This document shows, piece by piece, positions 1 to 7,791 of a stretch of DNA of 33,964 bases; within the stretch, counting starts at the first letter, position 1; every line of letters starts with the position of its first letter. Made by a program: the position numbers and the translations under genes. The stretch comes from Actinospica durhamensis (GTDB lineage Bacteria > Actinomycetota > Actinomycetes > Streptomycetales > Catenulisporaceae): assembly GCF_018139695.1 (NCBI RefSeq), contig NZ_JAGSOG010000074.1, positions 1 through 33,964 of the forward strand. Reading direction: 5' to 3'. The notes below the pieces were generated by a model, which worked only from the letters and a program-made list of their open reading frames with translations, did not search any database and had not been told where the DNA came from.

Positions 1-93
1 CCCCGAGGTCGCCTCCGTACCCGCGACCGCGACCGTCTCCACCTCGATCTCGACCCCGCCCACCCGCACCGGAATCAGACGGCCGCCGGCCAT
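1..93 (-). CDS. N-terminus of a small conserved protein, possibly a trypsin-co-occurring-domain protein (partial)
   Basis: Reading leftward from an ATG at 93, the frame is open to the window edge and gives 31 residues beginning MAGGRLIPVRVGGVEIEVE. A GGGGG tract just upstream can serve as ribosome binding site. The alternating hydrophobic and acidic beta-strand pattern resembles the first strands of the CU044_2847 / trypsin-co-occurring (TCD1) family, which sits beside effector and protease genes in actinomycetes. That family name is a recollection from a short fragment and is tentative. The gene runs away from the frameshifted Fic gene on the same strand, about 50 bp downstream of it. Only the N-terminus is visible, so length and function cannot be judged. 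Confidence 0.5.
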   Translation of the reverse strand, partial: MAGGRLIPVRVGGVEIEVETVAVAGTEATSG

Positions 94-145
94 CGCACCC
101 CCAGAGGAACCGCGCCCAGACGGACAGTCAGCCGCCGCCCAAACC

Positions 146-821
146 CTAACCCCCGACGCCCCGCACTGTCAGCACCCTGCGCCGGCGACGGTTGAGCACC
201 CCGATCAGCGTGGCGAGATCTGCAGCGCCCATGGGGTCATCCGCGTAACGCGTGGTCTGCAACGGGCCGACCTCGGCAAGGAGGACCCCCTCCCGAGCCA
301 GCACGTACACCAAGGTCAGCAGCGCGGCGCGGGCATTGCCGTCGGCGAAGGGATGGAAGAACGCCACGTCGAGATACGCCCGGGCCGCGCGCGCCGCCAG
401 CGGGACGTCCCGGCCGCCCGCCTCGCGTAGACAGGCAGCAAACTCGCCCCGAGTGTGCGCAGTCAGCCCGTAGCGCTCACACCCGGCCTTCGCATAGGCG
501 TCGCCCACGCGGAACGGCACCTCCACCGAGGATCTCCCGCTGCCACCCGGCCAGCAGCGCGAAGTCCAGCGGCGCGCGCCGTTCGGCATCGGCCCGGGCC
601 ACGGCGTAGGCAGCGAGCAGACGCTCGGCCCGAACAGGATCGCGCCCCCGCACCGGCCCTTCGCACCAGGCCCGGAACCCGTCACGCACACCCGGATCCC
701 GCCGCAGGACCGGCGCGTGCCGCCAGTCGGCCTCCCGGCGCACCCGCAGCCAAACCAGAAGACTGTCAGTGCTGGCGGTGCTGTCAGTGTTGCCGGTGGC
801 CGTGCTGCCGATACCGGTCAT
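146..821 (-). pseudogene. Fic/Doc-family protein gene, frameshifted
   Basis: Fic proteins transfer AMP or other phosphate-containing groups to target proteins. The C-terminal reading frame (stop at 146) contains HPFADGNARAALL, matching the family motif HPFx(D/E)GNxR that holds the catalytic His and the phosphate-binding loop. The N-terminal part (WLRVRREADW to WQREILGG) is in a different frame. The two frames join near 519-532, where a one-base shift in a GGTGGAGGTG run would restore WQREILG followed by EVPFRVGDAYAKAG, a normal Fic continuation. The start is ATG 821 with GGAGGAG five to six bases upstream, overlapping the previous gene's end by 38 bp, so the pair is translationally coupled. 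The shift may be a true inactivating mutation or a sequencing error in a G-rich run. Confidence 0.75.
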
Positions 822-1530
822 GGAACTCCTCCAAAGCCGCCCTCTCCCGGTGATCTCGATAGGGAGCGTGGCCGGTGAGGCCGAGGGCAAGGTCGTCACC
901 GACGGAATCGATCACCGCCGGTTCAGGGGTGACCCAGCTCTCGAACCGCCCGCCGATCGCACGCGTCACCGCCCGCGCGGCCTCGGCCTGATCCATCCCG
1001 TTACTGGCGAGAAAGCAGGACAGGACAAGCGAGGCCTGCCCATACCAGCCGCCCTCCGCGCCCGAGTCCAGCGCGTACGTCACCAGCCGCACGCAGGCCC
1101 GCTCCAGATGCCAGCTCCGATCCTCAGGCGAGGCGTCAGGCGGCGGCGCGAGCTCGGCGAAGCGCTCAGCCGTCCGCTCCAGCCACCCCCGCCACTCCAA
1201 CAGCGCGGCGACGACGCGCGCCGCGGTCTCCTCCGGGCTCGTCACCGAACACGTCGCGCTGACCCAGCTCCCGATGGGCCCGCCGTAGCGGTAACTCCAA
1301 CTCCACCCCCAGACCCAGGTGCCGTACCGCTCGCGGAGGATCGCATCCACCTGGCTCTCACACCACCGCTCGCCCTGCCACCACCCGGCCATCCCCGAGA
1401 GCACCGGCGGCACCCACTCACGCACCAGCGCGCGCAGACGGGCGTCCTCATCCTCGTCCCAGGTGAACGCGTGGCGTGCCGGGTCGAGAGCGTCCCAGTT
1501 CCGACAGCCCGCGGAGGTGAGGGGAGGCAC
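784..1530 (-). CDS. hypothetical protein upstream of the Fic gene
   Basis: I do not recognise this protein. It is about 248 residues, soluble, and rich in Trp and acidic residues (TWDEDEDARLRALVREWV; GWSWSYRYGGPIGSW), with no signal peptide or membrane segment. I chose GTG 1530 because GAGGA lies four bases upstream, but the frame stays open to 1827 and the start is uncertain: the residues coded between about 1530 and 1620 also look protein-like, whereas those beyond 1700 are low-complexity Gly/Arg. The stop at 784 lies inside the Fic gene, so the two form an operon. A role linked to the Fic protein, as partner or antitoxin, is possible by position only. Confidence 0.6.
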   Translation of the reverse strand: MPPLTSAGCRNWDALDPARHAFTWDEDEDARLRALVREWVPPVLSGMAGWWQGERWCESQVDAILRERYGTWVWGWSWSYRYGGPIGSWVSATCSVTSPEETAARVVAALLEWRGWLERTAERFAELAPPPDASPEDRSWHLERACVRLVTYALDSGAEGGWYGQASLVLSCFLASNGMDQAEAARAVTRAIGGRFESWVTPEPAVIDSVGDDLALGLTGHAPYRDHRERAALEEFHDRYRQHGHRQH

Positions 1531-1793
1531 ACGTTCCTCAGGGAACGGGAAGCCGTCACGAGAGTACGTCAGCGCAGACCACTCATCCTCTCCAGCGCAC
1601 CGATACTCCGATGCGATCGTATGGCAACCCGCTGGTATCGACTCGAGTCTCGGCTCGAACCCCCCGAGACCGCCAGTGGTTTTCCCGGCCCGCACCCCGC
1701 GCGGCCACCCGTACAGCCACCTGTGTCGCGCCACGGATCGCAGTGTTCTGCCGCCCCCGCCCCCGCCGGCCCAGGGCTGGTAGCGTCGCGGGC

Positions 1794-2531
1794 ATGGGGG
1801 TCGACACGGAGCACATACGCCTGGCACTGGAGCAGTGGGAGCCGTTCCCGATCCACCGCGTACCGCGCCCGATCGTGCTCACCGCGCCGCTGAGGAACTG
1901 GCACGCGCGGGTCAAGCGGGAACTGGCCTCGGGCAACTGGCAGTCCGAGCCCGTGGCGCCGAGCGAGCTGACGGCTAAACAGGACGCGGCAGCCCGCGAG
2001 GACCTGCGCTACTTCGGCCCCGACAGCCGCGAACGCGCCTTCGGCCCGATCGTGCGCACCCGGGCGATGTTCGGGACCGACCGCGGCGTGCTGCACGTTC
2101 CCGCACTGGTCGTGCACGCGGACGACGGACACGGGCTGCACCTCGCGATCGACCCGGACTTCGCACGCACGCACTGCTGGCGCCCGCCCGCACTGACCAA
2201 GCCCGCCAGCGACATCTGGGCGCGCTCCTCCGAGGACGGTCGCAGCCTCACCGTGCACTTCACGATGGTCACCCGCTCCACCGCGGCCCAGCCGCACGCC
2301 GTGGCCACCGAGACCGACACCGCGCTGCTCGTGGACGCGGTAGAGGAGTGGCAGCTGCCGCCCGACGCCGTCTACCCGGCCGTGGACGGCTTCCTCACCA
2401 CCCGCAGCACACTCGTCCACCTCGCCGCCCCGCTCGGCGACCGCGTACTGATCTGCCTCGGCTACGGCGTGGGCACCCCCAGCTTCGCCACGCCCGTACC
2501 CGTCCTCCCACCCGTCCCCCCGGCGGCATAA
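1794..2531 (+). CDS. hypothetical protein, 245 aa
   Basis: The product is an unrecognised soluble protein beginning MGVDTEHIRLALEQWEPFP. Codon positions show the strong third-position GC bias expected of a real gene here. It has no signal peptide, membrane segment or known catalytic motif. ATG 1794 is the first start after the divergent upstream gene; longer in-frame starts exist, but the residues before 1794 are Pro/Arg-rich and look non-coding, and no good ribosome binding site decides the point. The C-terminus is Pro-rich (PVPVLPPVPP). A perfect 15-bp hairpin 20 bp after the stop is its likely terminator. It probably belongs to the flank rather than the peptide cluster. Confidence 0.65.
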   Translation: MGVDTEHIRLALEQWEPFPIHRVPRPIVLTAPLRNWHARVKRELASGNWQSEPVAPSELTAKQDAAAREDLRYFGPDSRERAFGPIVRTRAMFGTDRGVLHVPALVVHADDGHGLHLAIDPDFARTHCWRPPALTKPASDIWARSSEDGRSLTVHFTMVTRSTAAQPHAVATETDTALLVDAVEEWQLPPDAVYPAVDGFLTTRSTLVHLAAPLGDRVLICLGYGVGTPSFATPVPVLPPVPPAA

Positions 2532-2551
2532 CGACTCCGAGCGTCCGCCTC

Positions 2552-2585
2552 CGTGGCTGGAGCCGATAGCTCGGCTCCAGCCACG
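2552..2585 (+). terminator. 15-bp perfect hairpin terminator
   Basis: The arm CGTGGCTGGAGCCGA (2552-2566) is followed by a TAGC loop and its exact reverse complement (2571-2585). There is no T tract, as is common for actinobacterial terminators. It lies 20 bp after the stop of the 245-aa gene and ends 18 bp before the next start, so it could also act as a leader structure for that gene. Confidence 0.7.
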
Positions 2586-2603
2586 TGTGGAAAGTCTCCC
2601 TCC

Positions 2604-2885
2604 ATGGCCGACTCCTGGGTCTTCGACGACGGCACGCCCGCAACAGGACCCGCGCGATGGGCGTTCCAGGGTTCGCTCGCGGCACAGCTGACCGGCTACG
2701 CGTCCTTCGACGCGATCGTCGAACGGCTCCGACTCGAGTGCGACCGGATCGTCGAGCAGAACCTTCCGGAGTTCCCGCCACCGCCGACGCGCCGGCGGCT
2801 GCAGTTTCCGGACTGGTGGGTGCCCCTGACCACAGCGGCCACGACCGAGGCCTTGATCTGGATCGCCCACGGACTCGCCCGATAG
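2604..2885 (+). CDS. hypothetical protein, 93 aa
   Basis: This is a small unrecognised protein beginning MADSWVFDDGTP. It is soluble, acidic to neutral, with a Trp-rich C-terminal half (FPDWWVPLTTAATTEALIW). I took ATG 2604 rather than the in-frame ATG 2553, because the latter lies inside the terminator hairpin and adds residues unlike a protein core. The next gene starts 10 bp after its stop, suggesting a two-gene unit. Function is unknown. Confidence 0.55.
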   Translation: MADSWVFDDGTPATGPARWAFQGSLAAQLTGYASFDAIVERLRLECDRIVEQNLPEFPPPPTRRRLQFPDWWVPLTTAATTEALIWIAHGLAR

Positions 2886-2895
2886 CACCGAGGAA

Positions 2896-3375
2896 ATGAC
2901 TATCCGCAAACCCGACTCGGGCACCCAAGGCCGTGCTGCGGGAACCGGTATACCCCTGCCCCCGGTCTTCGCCGCCATACTTTTCGGCTGCATCTCCATC
3001 GCTCTGCTGGGCACCACTACCGTGAACGTCGCCGACCAGTGGAGCTATCGGGCGCACGCGCAGAACGTCGCGGGCGTGGTGAAGCAGACCGAATACGCCC
3101 GAGGCCTGGCAACGGACGTCACCATCACCCTTACTGGAAGCCAAAGCGGAAAAACCGTCTCGATCGCCGACCCGAACGGAGCGCCGGCCGGCCTGACGCC
3201 GGGCGAGCAGGTGCACGTCCTCTACAACCCACCATGCTCCGCGCGACCCCCACGCCCCGCCGCCAGGATCCCGCGCAAGCCGACGGAACCGTTCCAAGGC
3301 TGGGGGCCCGATGCTCTCGATACTCAGGCACAGGACGGATACAGAGACCGGTCCAACGAGTCGCTCTTCCCGTGA
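2896..3375 (+). CDS. small membrane-anchored protein, possibly DUF3592-like
   Basis: The 159-residue product has one hydrophobic segment near residues 22-45 (FAAILFGCISIALLGTTT), followed by an extracytoplasmic beta-rich stretch (VAGVVKQTEYARG, VTITLTGSQSGKTVSIADP, GEQVHVLYNP). That layout, a membrane helix then a small domain ending in a G-x-x-V-x-V-L-Y-x-P turn, is typical of DUF3592-like proteins; the assignment is by pattern only. After YNPP the sequence becomes Arg/Pro-rich and less convincing, so the last 50 residues could follow a frameshift. GAGG precedes ATG 2896 with tight spacing. It probably forms a unit with the 93-aa gene. Confidence 0.55.
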   Translation: MTIRKPDSGTQGRAAGTGIPLPPVFAAILFGCISIALLGTTTVNVADQWSYRAHAQNVAGVVKQTEYARGLATDVTITLTGSQSGKTVSIADPNGAPAGLTPGEQVHVLYNPPCSARPPRPAARIPRKPTEPFQGWGPDALDTQAQDGYRDRSNESLFP

Positions 3376-3548
3376 AGGATGGCAAAGTGTCCCAAATTAC
3401 GCGGGACAAGGGCTATGGATCACTGTCGAAGGCGCAACTTCGATAACGTCAGCGCCCTGCTGTTCAGGGTTCCCTCAGCCAAAGTCGGCACCGCCGGTTT
3501 CGGATGAATGAACACTGACAGCCTTTCCGCGGATTCCCAGCGCGCGAG

Positions 3549-3562
3549 AGGGGTTCTCCCCT
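3549..3562. promoter_or_regulatory. GGGG-N4-CCCC operator-like site upstream of the alpha/beta hydrolase
   Basis: AGGGGTTCTCCCCT is a perfect 5-bp inverted repeat with a 4-base centre. It has the same geometry as the GGGG-AAGT-CCCC core in the duplicated element at 17655-17749 and the degenerate GGGG-ATGT-TCCC core at 15395-15412. It lies about 50 bp before the hydrolase start. A LuxR-family site is an inference from the shared pattern and from known LuxR boxes of related shape, such as the PimM site. Confidence 0.4.
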
Positions 3563-3612
3563 ATGCTGCCGCGAGCAAGAACATTGACTCGTGTCGCGTA
3601 CAGGGAGTGGAC

Positions 3613-4614
3613 ATGACGATCGACAGACGCAGGGCACTGCAGTTGGGCCTGGGCGCCGCTGCGGCCACTGCGGCCGCTGAGGTTCCTTCGGCGGCGTGGG
3701 CCGGCGAGAGCGCCACCGCGGACCAGACCGCCACGGCGTCGATGACCGACGCCCAGCTGGCCCGGACGCTGGGCGCGGGCTTCCAGAACGGGTACGCGAC
3801 CGTGAACGGCGTCCGGCTGCACTACGTGGCCGGCGGCAGCGGGGCTCCGCTGTTCCTGCTGCCGGGCTGGCCCGAGACCTGGTGGGAGTACCGCGATGTG
3901 ATGCCCGCGCTGGCGCAGAACCACCGGGTGATCGCGGTGGACCTGCGCGGGATGGGCGGTTCGGACAAGCCGGCCGGCGGCTACGACAAGAAGACCATGG
4001 CCGGCGACATCTACGGGCTCGTCCAGGCCCTCGGCTACCAGAAGGCCGACATCGCCGGCCACGACATCGGCTCCCAGGTCGCGTTCAGCTACGCGGCGAA
4101 CTACCCGCAGGGCGCCAACCGGATCGCGCTGCTCGACGTCCTGCACCCGGACTCGAGCTTCTACCAGCTCCCGCTGCTCGCGCCGCCCACCGGAGGCTTC
4201 GCCCCCTGGTGGTTCGCCTTCAACCAGCTCACCGTCCTGCCCGAGCAGCTGCTGGCCGGCCGGGCCCAGTACATGATCGACTGGATGTTCGACACGTTCC
4301 TGGTGAACCAGGCGGCGATCGGCTCCACGGACCGCGCGGTCTACGCCGCCGCCTACAACCAGCCCGGCGCGATCGCCGGCAGCACCGGCTGGTACCAGGC
4401 CTTCGGCCAGGACATCGTCGATCTCGCCGGCTACGGCACGATCGAGATGCCGGTCCTCGGCTTGGTCAGCTCGCTGTTCTACCCGCAGATGAGCGCCGTC
4501 CTGCCGACCCAGGCCTCGGACGCGACCATCGTCGAGGTGCTCGACGCCGGCCACTACTTCATCGAAGAGCAGCCGCAGTTCGTGATCGACCAGTTCAACG
4601 CCTTCTTCGTCTAG
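3613..4614 (+). CDS. Tat-exported alpha/beta hydrolase, epoxide hydrolase/haloalkane dehalogenase type
   Basis: The 333-residue protein begins MTIDRRRALQLGLGAAAATAAA, a twin-arginine signal (RRRALQLG) followed by a hydrophobic Ala-rich stretch and an AWA cleavage site, so it should be exported folded. The mature part is an alpha/beta hydrolase: oxyanion-hole segment LPGWPETW (about 83-90), nucleophile elbow GHDIGSQ with Asp151 and a GHYFIEEQP segment with His314. Asp rather than Ser at the nucleophile points to epoxide hydrolase or dehalogenase chemistry. I chose ATG 3613, with GGGAG upstream; starting at 3508 would put 35 odd residues before the Tat signal. Its tie to the peptide cluster is uncertain, but an operator-like site upstream matches the NRPS promoters. 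It might act on the exported product or be an unrelated flank gene. Confidence 0.85.
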   Translation: MTIDRRRALQLGLGAAAATAAAEVPSAAWAGESATADQTATASMTDAQLARTLGAGFQNGYATVNGVRLHYVAGGSGAPLFLLPGWPETWWEYRDVMPALAQNHRVIAVDLRGMGGSDKPAGGYDKKTMAGDIYGLVQALGYQKADIAGHDIGSQVAFSYAANYPQGANRIALLDVLHPDSSFYQLPLLAPPTGGFAPWWFAFNQLTVLPEQLLAGRAQYMIDWMFDTFLVNQAAIGSTDRAVYAAAYNQPGAIAGSTGWYQAFGQDIVDLAGYGTIEMPVLGLVSSLFYPQMSAVLPTQASDATIVEVLDAGHYFIEEQPQFVIDQFNAFFV

Positions 4615-4805
4615 ATCTAGATAGAGCCCGGGGACGGTGACCCGGGTCGACGCGCGAGCGGAGACCCGGGTACCCTCCCCATCCCGGCCCCGCGAGGCGG
4701 CGCGCGGCGCGGTGCGTCCCCCGCGTCGAAGGAGCCTGCTTCAGGCACCGAATCGCGATACTCATTCACCTGTATTCACCCGTACCTCCCGGACCCGTCA
4801 GGGCA

Positions 4806-4811
4806 TAACAT
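4806..4811 (+). promoter_or_regulatory. candidate -10 box for leaderless transcription of the SagB-like gene
   Basis: TAACAT fits the actinobacterial -10 pattern TANNNT and ends seven bases before the A of ATG 4819. Transcription would begin at or within one base of the start codon. The absence of any Shine-Dalgarno sequence before 4819 agrees with a leaderless message. No convincing -35 box was found at normal spacing. Confidence 0.35.
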
Positions 4812-4818
4812 CATTCCC

Positions 4819-6267
4819 ATGAGCGAGAGCGCGGACGAAGCGACCCCCACGCAGGTACTGCACCGGCTCACCTCCTACGAATTCGGCCGGCACTGGACCG
4901 TGCCGCCCGATGATCCGAGGGTTCTGCGGGACCTCCAGGTCAACGATCCGGCCCGGCTGCCGTGGTTCGCCAAGCGCTACCCGCCGGACTCGCCCCGGCT
5001 GCCGCTGCCGCGGGAGCTGCCGACGACGGACGCGCCGGTGATCTCCGTGTTGGCCGGCACGGCACAGGTCGCGCCCGGGGAGCTCGACCTGCCCCAGCTC
5101 TCCCGGCTGTTGTACCTGTCCGCCGGAGTCGTGCGCACGATGCAGCAGCGCCACGGGATCCAGCCCTTCCGCGCCGCCGGGTCGGCCGGCGGCCGGTTCC
5201 CCCTCGAGCTGTACGTCGCGGTGCCCGAAGGCACGCCGCTGCCCCCGGGAGTGCACTGGTACGACCCGATGGAGCACGCGCTGGTGCAGGTCGGCCCGGC
5301 TCCGCACGGCGGCGCCCCGGCGGTGATCGTCACCGGCGTGCCGTGGCGCACCGGCTGGCGCTACCGCGAACGCGGCTGGCGGCACATGTACTGGGACGCC
5401 GGCACGATGATCGCGCAGCTTCTGGCGCTGGCCGACTCCGCCGGCCTGCCCACCGCCCTGCACACCACCTTCCCCGACGCCGCGGTGGCCGCGCTGACCG
5501 GCGCGGACCGGGTACACGAGCTGCCCGTGGCCGTGGTGCGCCTCGGACAGGGGACTGCCGCGCTCGACCCGTCCGGCCCCGCGATCACAGGACACGTCGA
5601 CGCCTCGCCCGTCGAGTTCCCGCTCGTCACCGCCGCGCAGCAAGCCGGGGAGCGCGACCGCCTCGATGCGCCCTGGGACCGCGGTCCGGCGGCCCGCGTC
5701 CCGGACTGCGCCTCACCGACGGTGGAAGCCGTCATCGCGGCCAAGGGGTCACAGCGGCGCATGGACAGCACTCGCGGCCTGCCCGAAGACCTGCTGCGCA
5801 CCTGCATGAGCGTCGCGGTCCGCGGTGTCGCGCTGCCGCACTGGGTCGTGGTGCACGACGTCGAGGGCCTCGCCCCCGGGCTCTACCGGTGGCCCGACCT
5901 GGACGCCCCCGTACTCGCCGACGAGCTGCGCGACGAGCTGCACCGGATATGCCTGTACCAGGCCCTGGCCCACGACGCCGCGTTCGTCACCATCGCAGCG
6001 ACCGACATCGGGCGGCTCGACGACCGGGAATACCGTGCGGCGCAGCTCGCCGCCGGTCTGGTCGAGGGCCGGCTGCACCTGGCCGCCTACGCGCTCGGCG
6101 CGAGCGCATCCGGGATGACCTTCACGGACAGCGAGATAGCGCCACTGCTCGGCGAGCCGCTCGACGGTCTGCTCTTCACCTGCGTGGGAGTGCCCGAGTA
6201 CACCTCCGCGCCCGCCGGCCCGCCCGGCGCGGCGGCCAGGGTGCGCGCGGCCAAGACCCGGGAGTAG
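4819..6267 (+). CDS. SagB/McbC-type FMN oxidase, tandem nitroreductase domains
   Basis: The 482-residue protein has two nitroreductase-like halves. The N-terminal one has LSRLLYLSAGVVR and RAAGSAGGRFPLELYVAV (about 95-140), the usual SagB/ThcOx signature. The C-terminal one begins VEAVIAAKGSQRRMDSTRGL (about 300-320), matching the FMN-contacting RGSxRRF segment, and ends with a LLFTCVGVPE strand. Family members use FMN to oxidise azolines to azoles or to dehydrogenate peptide residues. None of the visible condensation domains is a heterocyclisation domain and no Cys adenylation code was found, so azole formation is not supported here; alpha,beta-dehydrogenation or oxidation of a hydroxylated residue is possible. 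The gene converges on the exporter, with a two-stem terminator across its stop. It is probably a tailoring enzyme of the cluster. Confidence 0.8.
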   Translation: MSESADEATPTQVLHRLTSYEFGRHWTVPPDDPRVLRDLQVNDPARLPWFAKRYPPDSPRLPLPRELPTTDAPVISVLAGTAQVAPGELDLPQLSRLLYLSAGVVRTMQQRHGIQPFRAAGSAGGRFPLELYVAVPEGTPLPPGVHWYDPMEHALVQVGPAPHGGAPAVIVTGVPWRTGWRYRERGWRHMYWDAGTMIAQLLALADSAGLPTALHTTFPDAAVAALTGADRVHELPVAVVRLGQGTAALDPSGPAITGHVDASPVEFPLVTAAQQAGERDRLDAPWDRGPAARVPDCASPTVEAVIAAKGSQRRMDSTRGLPEDLLRTCMSVAVRGVALPHWVVVHDVEGLAPGLYRWPDLDAPVLADELRDELHRICLYQALAHDAAFVTIAATDIGRLDDREYRAAQLAAGLVEGRLHLAAYALGASASGMTFTDSEIAPLLGEPLDGLLFTCVGVPEYTSAPAGPPGAAARVRAAKTRE

Positions 6268-6294
6268 TCCCCGGCCCGGGTCGGGGCGCGCACC
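6240..6294. terminator. two-stem bidirectional terminator between convergent genes
   Basis: An outer 9-bp stem (GGTGCGCGC 6240-6248 with GCGCGCACC 6286-6294) encloses an inner 8-bp stem (GACCCGGG 6255-6262 with CCCGGGTC 6275-6282). It spans the stop codon of the SagB-like gene and ends 13 bp before the exporter's stop, so it can end transcription from both sides. Confidence 0.6.
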
Positions 6295-6306
6295 CCGGCC
6301 ACCGTG

Positions 6307-7563
6307 TCAGCTCAGCACGGGGACGCTCTGCTCGGCCGGGCGCCGCGGCAGGTCACGCTGATGCCGCATGGGCGTCAGCAGGAACGTGAGACCGGACGCG
6401 GCGACCAGGGCCGTGAGTATCCACAGCGCGCCCCTCGTCCCGAGCGCGGTGGCGAGGCCTCCGGCGAGCAGCGCGCCGGCGGGCATCATCGCGAACCCCA
6501 CGGCGCTGGTCCCCGAGATGAAGCGGCCGAGGATGTCCGGGGGGATGTAGCCCTGGATGAAGCTGTTGACGATCACGTTCGCGATCGTGCTGACACACCC
6601 GGCGCAGATCAGTGCCACGCCCGCGAACGCGAGCCCCGGCCCCTTGCCCGCGAGCGGCAGCAGCAGCGTCGGGCCGAGGCCGACCGGGACGGCGACGAGC
6701 AGGGCCCGCGCCGTGCCCAGCCTCCGTCCCAGCGGACGGGCGACGAGCGCGCCGAGCACGCCGCCGACGCCGAGCCCGGCCAGCATGAGCCCGGCCACGG
6801 TCGAGGAGAGCCCGACGGTGCGCAGCAGGAAGACCACGAGGAGCGCGTCGACACCGGTCAAGGCCAGGTTGACGAGCAGGGCGAACGTCGTCATCGCGCG
6901 CGTGTAGGGGTCGGTCCAGGCGAAGCGGAGACCGTCGAGCATGCCCCCGCCGTCGCGGCTGCCCGACCGGCGATCGCGCGGAGGCTCCATGGCGGCCAGG
7001 CAGAAGAAGGACACGGCGAAACTCGCCGCGTTGGCCAGCAGCCCGGCCACGGCGCCGGCCGCCTGGGCGAGCAGGCCGCCGAGCCCCGGGCCGCCGATCT
7101 GGGCGACCTGCCGGCTGCCCATCAGCTTGGCGTTGCCCTCGGTGAGGTCCGGCTCGTCGACCACGCCCGGGAGCAGGAGCTGGTAGGCGGTGTTGAAGAA
7201 CACCGACGCCGTGCCGGCGACGAGCGCGACGACGATCAGCTGAGCCAGCGTCAGCACCCCCCACCAGTGCGCGACCGGAACACTCGCGTACGCCACCGCC
7301 GAGACCGCGTCGGCGGCCATCATGACCCTGCGCGGCGGCAGCCGGTCGATCCACGCCCCGGCGGGAACGCCGATGACGACCCAGGGCAGCCATATCATCG
7401 CCGTGAGCAGCGTGACGACGAAGGTGCTGGTGTGCAGGGTGTCGATGGCGACCAGCGGGAGGACGACGACGGTGATCGCGTTGCCGACCTGGCTGATGCT
7501 CTCCCCGGTCCAGAACAGCCGGAAATTCCGTTCGCGCAGCAGTCCGCCGCGGCCGGTGCTCAT
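6307..7563 (-). CDS. MFS exporter, DHA3/MFS_3 type
   Basis: This 418-residue protein has about twelve hydrophobic helices and the DHA3-type start LLRERNFRLFWTGESISQVGN. The loop between helices 2 and 3 carries PAGAWIDRLPPRRVMM, matching the MFS signature G-x-x-x-D-R-x-x-R-R. These proton-driven transporters export drugs and siderophores, so the likely role is export of the peptide product and self-protection. It is the last gene of the minus-strand NRPS operon. No Shine-Dalgarno sequence precedes ATG 7563, but a small ORF with a strong one ends in an ATGA overlap with this start, suggesting translational coupling. Substrate is inferred from context only. Confidence 0.9.
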   Translation of the reverse strand: MSTGRGGLLRERNFRLFWTGESISQVGNAITVVVLPLVAIDTLHTSTFVVTLLTAMIWLPWVVIGVPAGAWIDRLPPRRVMMAADAVSAVAYASVPVAHWWGVLTLAQLIVVALVAGTASVFFNTAYQLLLPGVVDEPDLTEGNAKLMGSRQVAQIGGPGLGGLLAQAAGAVAGLLANAASFAVSFFCLAAMEPPRDRRSGSRDGGGMLDGLRFAWTDPYTRAMTTFALLVNLALTGVDALLVVFLLRTVGLSSTVAGLMLAGLGVGGVLGALVARPLGRRLGTARALLVAVPVGLGPTLLLPLAGKGPGLAFAGVALICAGCVSTIANVIVNSFIQGYIPPDILGRFISGTSAVGFAMMPAGALLAGGLATALGTRGALWILTALVAASGLTFLLTPMRHQRDLPRRPAEQSVPVLS

Positions 7564-7670
7564 CGCCCGGCGCCGAGGGCCGAGACCGGGTCCCCGTGTG
7601 CTGTCATGGCCCGGTGTTCCGCGCGGCCCGGCCCTGTCGCCCGCCGCGCCCTGATGTGCCTGCCGATCAC
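7560..7670 (-). CDS. possible 36-aa ORF coupled to the exporter
   Basis: A GTG at 7670 is preceded at six bases by AAGGAGGAG (7677-7685), one of the strongest ribosome binding sites in the window. The 36-residue product is Arg-rich (VIGRHIRARRATGPGRAEHR) and ends at a TGA that overlaps the exporter's ATG as ATGA. The exporter itself has no binding site, so ribosomes may reach it through this ORF. No homologue is recognised and the peptide may have no function of its own. An alternative is that the site is a chance GA-rich run. Confidence 0.35.
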   Translation of the reverse strand: MIGRHIRARRATGPGRAEHRAMTAHGDPVSALGAGR

Positions 7671-7791
7671 TCGGAGCTCCTCCTTGTCCTCGGTCCGCCG
7701 CCGCCCTCGAACGGGCGGCAGCCTGGTTCCCATCCGCATCTGCTCCGGCCGGACACGGCGGGCCCCGGTGCCCCCGAGCCCGGGCCGCGCC

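Noticed and set aside
4627-4670. Repeated CCCGGG motifs after the alpha/beta hydrolase as a terminator
   Set aside because: CCCGGG is self-complementary and frequent at this GC content; the stem would be only 6 bp.
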